Assembly: GCA_964539785.1 (NCBI GenBank)
Contig: CAZIJQ010000065.1
Span: forward strand, 1-11,761
From: JABMPO01 sp964539785
GTDB lineage: Bacteria > Fidelibacterota > Marinisomatia > Marinisomatales > TCS56
Reading direction: 5' to 3'
Length of the DNA stretch: 11,761 nt
Program-made: the position numbers and the translations under genes
Notes under the pieces: model-generated
Told to the model about the DNA's origin: nothing
Seen by the model: only the letters and a program-made list of their open reading frames with translations
Databases searched by the model: none
Shown here: positions 7,469 to 11,761 of the stretch, piece after piece
How the letters are laid out: each line of letters starts with the position of its first letter
How positions within the stretch are numbered: the first letter of the stretch is position 1

Positions 7469-7510
7469 TGGCATGACAAGCTCTGCCACCATTTTCATGC
7501 CAACGTTTTT
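7469..7510 (+). terminator. Candidate terminator of the cytochrome operon (alternative hairpins)
   Basis: TGGCATGA (7469-7476) is perfectly complementary to TCATGCCA (7495-7502), followed by ACG and TTTTT at 7506-7510. The 18-nt loop is long. A competing stem, GTGGCA (7468-7473) with TGCCAC (7484-7489), uses the same left arm. It lies about 100 bp after the barrel gene stop. Position and T-run fit a weak rho-independent terminator. Confidence 0.35.
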
Positions 7511-7587
7511 CATCCGTCTTCGTCCCAAAAATTGGATTACGCCGGAACAGGTTTGTCAACGAGACAGCGGAGTACTCATCAGCATTC

Positions 7588-7675
7588 GTCCCGATAAATA
7601 TAGGGGCTCCGGTTTGATAAGTAATACGCAGGTCATATTTCTATAGAAATGTAACGGAAAGGGACAAATCGGGAC
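7588..7675. repeat. 8-bp inverted repeat GTCCCGAT/ATCGGGAC with 72-bp spacer
   Basis: GTCCCGAT at 7588-7595 is the exact reverse complement of ATCGGGAC at 7668-7675. The arms could pair in a transcript or mark the ends of a small element. A second GGGAC without the full arm lies just before the right copy (7661-7665). Function unknown; a chance match is possible. Confidence 0.35.
7637..7650. repeat. 14-bp perfect palindrome
   Basis: ATTTCTATAGAAAT is fully self-complementary. It lies inside the 7588-7675 inverted repeat but is not centred in it. Such dyads can bind dimeric regulators, yet this one sits between convergent gene ends with no obvious promoter to control, so it may be fortuitous. 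Confidence 0.4.
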
Positions 7676-7680
7676 ATACG

Positions 7681-7707
7681 ATGGTCATTTTTTGATCATT
7701 CTTTTTT
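7681..7707 (+). terminator. Second weak terminator-like hairpin, + strand
   Basis: ATGGTCA (7681-7687) pairs with TGATCAT (7693-7699) through one G-U wobble, around a TTTTT loop, and is followed by TC and six T (7702-7707). The stem is AT-rich and short, so termination would be inefficient. It may act as backup for read-through from the operon. Confidence 0.3.
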
Positions 7708-7750
7708 GGCTAAGTCGTTCGTTCAGTAGTTTTCTGACGGAAGATTGTCC

Positions 7751-7777
7751 GGGGTTTTTATAGAGGGTGGGGGAGGG
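7751..7777 (+). other. G-run cluster, possible G-quadruplex
   Basis: Four runs of at least three G occur in 27 bases: GGGG 7751-7754, GGG 7765-7767, GGGGG 7769-7773 and GGG 7775-7777, with loops of 10, 1 and 1 nt. A CCCC at 7785-7788 could compete by pairing with the G-runs. The tract stands out from the AT-rich surroundings. Confidence 0.4.
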
Positions 7778-7805
7778 TCAAATTCCCCAAAAAGATGGTT
7801 TATGG

Positions 7806-7838
7806 AAAAAAAAAGAGCAGCCAAACGACTGCCCTTTT
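7806..7838 (-). terminator. Rho-independent terminator of the S8 peptidase gene
   Basis: On the minus strand AAAAGGGCAG (7838-7829) pairs with CTGCTCTTTT (7820-7811) with one G-U wobble and an 8-nt loop, continuing into an uninterrupted T tract down to 7806. It begins 24 bp after the peptidase stop codon. The hairpin is symmetric enough to hinder + strand transcription too, though the T-run is shorter on that side. Confidence 0.85.
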
Positions 7839-7862
7839 CCAATCATACTTAATATTGTCTGG

Positions 7863-10800
7863 TTATTTCAATAATATCATTTTCTTTGTTTGAACAAAGT
7901 CCCCAGCCCCGACTTCATCGGGATCGTGGACCCTGATCTGGTAGAAATACATTCCACTTGCGATATCGGTAGCATCCCATTGCACCGATTTATAACCAGC
8001 ATCCTGTACTCCTGTTACCAGCGTTGTCACCTTTCTGCCAAGCAGGTCGTAAATAGTGATCTGTACATCTGATCTTTGTGGTATTTCGTATTGAATGGTT
8101 GTGATTGGATTGAATGGGTTGGGATAGTTTTGGGCAATATGAAATTTTGCTGGCAGTGCTGGTAGTTCGGGGCTGCTGGACAAAGTTAAAATTGTGTCTA
8201 CCAAAAGGTTAATATCATCGACAAACCAGCCCTGCTGGGCATTGACTGAATCCGAAGTCATACGAAAACGGACATACAGGCCATCGGCGATATAATCACT
8301 GACATCCAGATTAGTAAGCTCCATACTGTTGAATCCCGTAGTGGTAAATACTGTCGTCCAATCAATTCCATTGCTCGACAAATCGACATAACCAAAATCT
8401 TCATCTGGAAACATCAAAGCACCGCCGTAGAACTGTAAATAAGCGCTGTTATATCCTGATAAATCATAGGGCTCTAGCAACGTTAGACTATTATTGGCAT
8501 TATTCTCATATTGTCCACCAGGAGAATCATTCATTCCATAACCATAGTCGGCATTAATGAATTGAATACCCCAACTTTCTCCTGTATCCCAACCACCTAC
8601 GTCCTGGTTTTCCCAGGAGGTCAGCATGGCAGAATTAATAATAGTAAATGATAGGGGTTGAGAGTACCCTATATTGCCATTTGTTACATCCATGGCTTCC
8701 ACAAAATAGGAAATTATTGTATTGCCGGGCATATTTTCATAAACCAGATCACCCACCCAGTTGATTCCATTTAATGCCATTGGACTGCGATGTATTATTG
8801 TGGGATCGATGCTAGTGTACCAGTTTAAGTGTACACTATCAACACCGAAATTATCAGAAACGATACTTAGTATTTGTTCTGATCCCGAACGATCAATTCG
8901 GTTTTCTAATGAATTTACGGACAACACTACCGGTGAAATCGTATCCAATCCTGCATGGAACAAGAATGAATTGGTTGGTGCGCCCACAGGGTTAGTCCAT
9001 TCATAATAGGTCGTAGCAATTTCAATATAATATTCAATATTGGATGAATTCATTGGAGCCGGTATCGTAGCGGTGTACTGACCTTGACCACTGTCTGCCA
9101 TGGCAACTTCAACAAAATCTGATATACCATCATTTATATAATAGAGATTCACAGCGCTGAGATCGGTAAGATCACCGGTAATATTAATAGACACGTCAAA
9201 ATTGCTGGTGGTGTCTTCAGTATCTGTATAAGCCTCATGCTCAATAAAGTTAAGATAACTCAGGATGCGATTTAATACAGTACGCTGAATATCATTTATA
9301 TCAGTTGCTGGATTTGAAAACTCGTTACTTCCAAATGTTTCCAATCCGACTCCAGTGTAAACGAGTTTATAGTCGCCGGAAAATCTCAGTCCCATGATTC
9401 TACCATTATTATATTCGAATATTGTCACAGCTTGACTATCTGGATAAAAATGATCAGGGTATTGATTTCCGGAAGGATAACCAGGTTGATAAAAATTGAA
9501 ACTCAGGTCATGACCGATGAGATCTCCAAAAACTCCATTTACCCCCATTGAACCGGAATTGTCGCCACCCCAGGTAGCATGTAAATAGTTCTCAAAGAAG
9601 GATATATTTTCAGCAGTACCAGGATTTTCGTTCAAATCCCAACCCAAATCCTGTCCAGAGATATAAAGATTTCCTCCTGAATCTAAATATTGTTGCAACG
9701 ATTCCCGATCATCATTATCCAAAGTTGGGAATGCCCATTCGCACATCCACACTACAATTGGGAAAGCTGCCAGAAAATCGGCAGGTGGTGATCCTTGAAT
9801 ACTATGATCCCACACACCATACCTTATAACCTGCTCATCCCATATACCGGTGTAAAAATCTTCCATATTAGATCCGCCTCCATGGTCATCGTCTACTATT
9901 AGCACTGGAGTTTTCCCGACCAAAAGTAGCAATGGAGAATAACTATGTAATATACCATCGACATATACGTTTAAGTTCAATTCCACCATTCCAGCTTCAG
10001 CGTCGGAATGAATTTGAAAGCTCAACTCATTTTCAACCATTAATTCAGCATCGCTGGGGAAAGAGGAGGTGCCTGACAAACTATTCAGAATTGTAATATC
10101 TGTATTTTGGGTGGTCAGTTCTATTTGAAATTCTGAGGCTGGTCCCATGGCATAATTTCTCAATATAGCCGATACATGAACAGTTTCGTCACGATCATAA
10201 ATGCCATTTGAATTTCCTTGAACTGTATCAGTAGCTATAATGAACCTGGTTTCAATTCTGGGTGCGATCTCAACAAACTGGGTTGTATCATAGGTTAAAG
10301 CATTTAATGCATTAATTCTACCCGTTCCCAATTGACCTAAATAGTCAGGGTTCTGGCTGTCAATATTATCTGCTGTAGCCACCACTCGCAGTGATAATTC
10401 TGAGTTCGATAAATTTGGATACGCTGATTTTACCAGTGCTACTAAACCGGCTACAACCGGTGAGGACATGGAAGTGCCGGAGATAGAATTATAATTACCA
10501 TCCGGATAAGTTGACAGGACACCAGTTCCCGGAGCCGCAACATCAATGGATATTCCATAATTACTGCTTCCTGAACGAATGTCCTGAGCATCGGTGTTGG
10601 CAACGGAAATTACCCCACGATATCCTGATGGACCGTGGAAATCAGGTGAGTTGCCATTTCCCGCGGCTGCCACTACAATTGATCCTAATCCCACGGCATA
10701 GTCGATGATATCTTGTTCGTACTGGGAATTTCCTGAACCTCCCCAACTACAATTAATAATATCGGCTCCCATTTCAGCCGAATAGACGATTCCCTCGTAG

Positions 10801-11609
10801 CCAAAAATGACTGAAGTTCCTGAATCATCATATTTATTCTTAACGGGCAAGATTTCTACATTCCAGGCTACACCTGCTACACCTATGGCGTTATTAGTAA
10901 CCGCATTTGCTAAGCCGGCAACATGTGTCCCGTGAGAGTTTGATGAAAGCCCATGACCAGGATCATTATCAGGTTGGGGTCCTGTGGCTGTGGTGGGACC
11001 ACCAAAATCCCAGCCACTGATATCGTCCATGTAGCCGTTGGCATCGTCGTCAACTCCTTCAGTCCCGTTAAATTCAACCATATTTGTAAAATAATTTGCC
11101 TCGAGATCAGGGTGGTCCATATCGAACCCTCCATCGACCACAGCTATTACTATATTGCTGTCACCATGTTGAATATCCCAGGCCGCGGATGCCATAATTT
11201 TTGAGAGATGCCACTGATAAGAAAATTGTGGGTCGTTTGGAATTTCGTCCTCGTAGTGTTTATAACGAGGCTCCGCGTACAATACATTGGGGTTTTGCAC
11301 GATTGTTTTAGCAACTGATATAGGTGACACGCTAGTTTTATATTTTATTAAATAGATCCTGTTTATATCGGGTAGATCATCACGCTGGGGTCGAAAATGG
11401 GGATATAATGGTTTAACCTCTATATTACCAAACCGACTTAAAAGATTATCGAGCTGTGTAATATTGGTAGCACGCGAGTTATTTATTATACGCTGTGTTT
11501 CGGGCGCGAGCTTTACAATGATTTGATTTGGAAAATAATCCCTGCTATTTGATTCAGCAGTGTGTAAAAAATTAATAGTTATTAAAATACTCAGTGCAAG
11601 ATATCTCAT
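7863..11609 (-). CDS. Secreted multidomain S8 (subtilisin-like) peptidase with C-terminal sorting domain
   Basis: 1248 residues. Order of parts: signal peptide (about 1-20); an N-terminal propeptide-like region (25-120); the S8 catalytic domain (about 130-440) with D159 (VVDGG), H226 (HGTHVAG), oxyanion N318 (AAGN) and S380 (GTSMSSP), all intact; a beta-sandwich of CARDB/FN3 type (about 445-563); an alpha/beta domain (567-790) starting with VLIVDDD and containing GGNLYISGQD, like the GATase-like regions of large FCB secreted proteases; two further beta-sandwich segments (800-990); a jelly-roll segment of MAM or immune-inhibitor-A type (996-1138); and a sorting domain (1158-1248) with NYPNPFNP, IYDLLGR and terminal KKMILLK. 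The last is typical of proteins exported by type IX secretion in FCB bacteria. Probable role: extracellular protein degradation, released or surface-bound. It is convergent with the cytochrome operon, has its own terminator, and shows no functional link to it. Confidence 0.93.
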   Translation of the reverse strand: MRYLALSILITINFLHTAESNSRDYFPNQIIVKLAPETQRIINNSRATNITQLDNLLSRFGNIEVKPLYPHFRPQRDDLPDINRIYLIKYKTSVSPISVAKTIVQNPNVLYAEPRYKHYEDEIPNDPQFSYQWHLSKIMASAAWDIQHGDSNIVIAVVDGGFDMDHPDLEANYFTNMVEFNGTEGVDDDANGYMDDISGWDFGGPTTATGPQPDNDPGHGLSSNSHGTHVAGLANAVTNNAIGVAGVAWNVEILPVKNKYDDSGTSVIFGYEGIVYSAEMGADIINCSWGGSGNSQYEQDIIDYAVGLGSIVVAAAGNGNSPDFHGPSGYRGVISVANTDAQDIRSGSSNYGISIDVAAPGTGVLSTYPDGNYNSISGTSMSSPVVAGLVALVKSAYPNLSNSELSLRVVATADNIDSQNPDYLGQLGTGRINALNALTYDTTQFVEIAPRIETRFIIATDTVQGNSNGIYDRDETVHVSAILRNYAMGPASEFQIELTTQNTDITILNSLSGTSSFPSDAELMVENELSFQIHSDAEAGMVELNLNVYVDGILHSYSPLLLLVGKTPVLIVDDDHGGGSNMEDFYTGIWDEQVIRYGVWDHSIQGSPPADFLAAFPIVVWMCEWAFPTLDNDDRESLQQYLDSGGNLYISGQDLGWDLNENPGTAENISFFENYLHATWGGDNSGSMGVNGVFGDLIGHDLSFNFYQPGYPSGNQYPDHFYPDSQAVTIFEYNNGRIMGLRFSGDYKLVYTGVGLETFGSNEFSNPATDINDIQRTVLNRILSYLNFIEHEAYTDTEDTTSNFDVSINITGDLTDLSAVNLYYINDGISDFVEVAMADSGQGQYTATIPAPMNSSNIEYYIEIATTYYEWTNPVGAPTNSFLFHAGLDTISPVVLSVNSLENRIDRSGSEQILSIVSDNFGVDSVHLNWYTSIDPTIIHRSPMALNGINWVGDLVYENMPGNTIISYFVEAMDVTNGNIGYSQPLSFTIINSAMLTSWENQDVGGWDTGESWGIQFINADYGYGMNDSPGGQYENNANNSLTLLEPYDLSGYNSAYLQFYGGALMFPDEDFGYVDLSSNGIDWTTVFTTTGFNSMELTNLDVSDYIADGLYVRFRMTSDSVNAQQGWFVDDINLLVDTILTLSSSPELPALPAKFHIAQNYPNPFNPITTIQYEIPQRSDVQITIYDLLGRKVTTLVTGVQDAGYKSVQWDATDIASGMYFYQIRVHDPDEVGAGDFVQTKKMILLK

Positions 11610-11620
11610 TTGGTTCTCAT
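11606..11620 (-). other. Four-codon minicistron overlapping the peptidase start (ATGA)
   Basis: On the minus strand an ATG at 11620 reads ATG AGA ACC AAA TGA; the TGA shares bases with the peptidase ATG at 11609 (ATGA). The peptidase start itself is supported by the signal peptide right after it and has no Shine-Dalgarno sequence. The minicistron may be fortuitous or may deliver ribosomes by termination-reinitiation. Confidence 0.3.
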
Positions 11621-11761
11621 GTTATTGATCAATTATTGTCATTTGATATTTAAAAATACGTCAACAAATGTATTTCATAATATTTATTTTTACTGCCTAA
11701 TCCTTACTAACCTGATCTATTCACCAGCTTTTAATTTTGATTAATTTAAGTTCAGTAATTG
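11610..11761 (-). promoter_or_regulatory. Upstream region of the peptidase gene, no clear promoter
   Basis: This AT-rich 152-bp stretch should hold the peptidase promoter. On the minus strand a TTGACG (11664-11659) resembles a -35 box, but no good -10 follows at normal spacing, and no clear Bacteroidota-type TAnnTTTG was found. A 10-bp palindrome ATTGATCAAT (11624-11633) and a 6-bp dyad CATTTG/CAAATG (11640-11645/11665-11670) are present. No gene is seen in it. Confidence 0.3.

Larger units (their letters stand above)
7369..7862. other. Convergent intergenic region without a convincing gene
   Basis: This 494-bp stretch separates the + strand operon from the minus-strand protease. Stops are frequent in all frames and I find no ORF with a signal peptide or recognisable motif, no tRNA and no rRNA. 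It holds two weak + strand terminator-like hairpins, an 8-bp inverted repeat around a 14-bp palindrome, a cluster of G-runs and the protease terminator; these are listed separately. A small RNA or an eroded gene cannot be excluded. Confidence 0.6.

Noticed and set aside
11636..11664. Sigma-70 promoter for the peptidase (TTGACG)
   Set aside because: No acceptable -10 hexamer is found 16-18 bp downstream of it; the sequence at that distance is TGACAA.

Overview
The window reads as chromosome of a Gram-negative, anaerobically or microaerobically respiring bacterium of the FCB superphylum, with Neomarinimicrobiota, Calditrichota or Ignavibacteriota the best guesses. The pointers are a secreted subtilase ending in an FCB-type C-terminal sorting domain (NYPNPFNP motif, final KKMILLK), start codons almost without Shine-Dalgarno sequences, moderate-to-low GC, and multiheme cytochromes built from F-x-H...L-x-G-x-H...CxxCH modules. 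The phylum is an inference.

Positions 94-7368 (+) hold one tightly packed gene set with junctions from a 4-nt overlap to a 4-nt gap. In order: a five-helix membrane protein with the i/i+14 histidine pairs of a di-heme cytochrome b (94-963); a membrane-anchored ferredoxin-FAD-NAD(P) oxidoreductase (967-2277); a 17-heme c-type cytochrome (2279-3694); a 25-site c-type cytochrome (3691-5739); a 26-codon ORF encoding only a signal peptide plus one CSNCH heme site (5739-5819); and an outer-membrane beta-barrel with an N-terminal SH3-like periplasmic domain (5824-7368). Read together they suggest an envelope-spanning wire: cytosolic NAD(P)H/FAD, Fe-S, two b hemes across the inner membrane, periplasmic multiheme cytochromes, then an outer-membrane partner. 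Gene content resembles porin-cytochrome extracellular electron transfer systems (Mtr/Pcc), but the inner-membrane module looks pyridine-nucleotide-linked rather than a classical quinol dehydrogenase. Electrons could run either way (reduction of an extracellular acceptor, or oxidation of an external donor). No proteins here define the terminal substrate.

Positions 7369-7862 form a 494-bp convergent intergenic region with no convincing gene. It carries two weak terminator-like hairpins for the + strand operon, an 8-bp inverted repeat enclosing a 14-bp palindrome, a G-run cluster, and a strong rho-independent terminator serving the minus-strand gene.

Positions 7863-11609 (-) encode a 1248-residue secreted multidomain S8 peptidase with intact Asp/His/Ser triad and a C-terminal sorting domain. 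Its start overlaps a four-codon minicistron. The last ~150 bp are its upstream region. Nothing in the sequence ties the protease functionally to the cytochrome operon.
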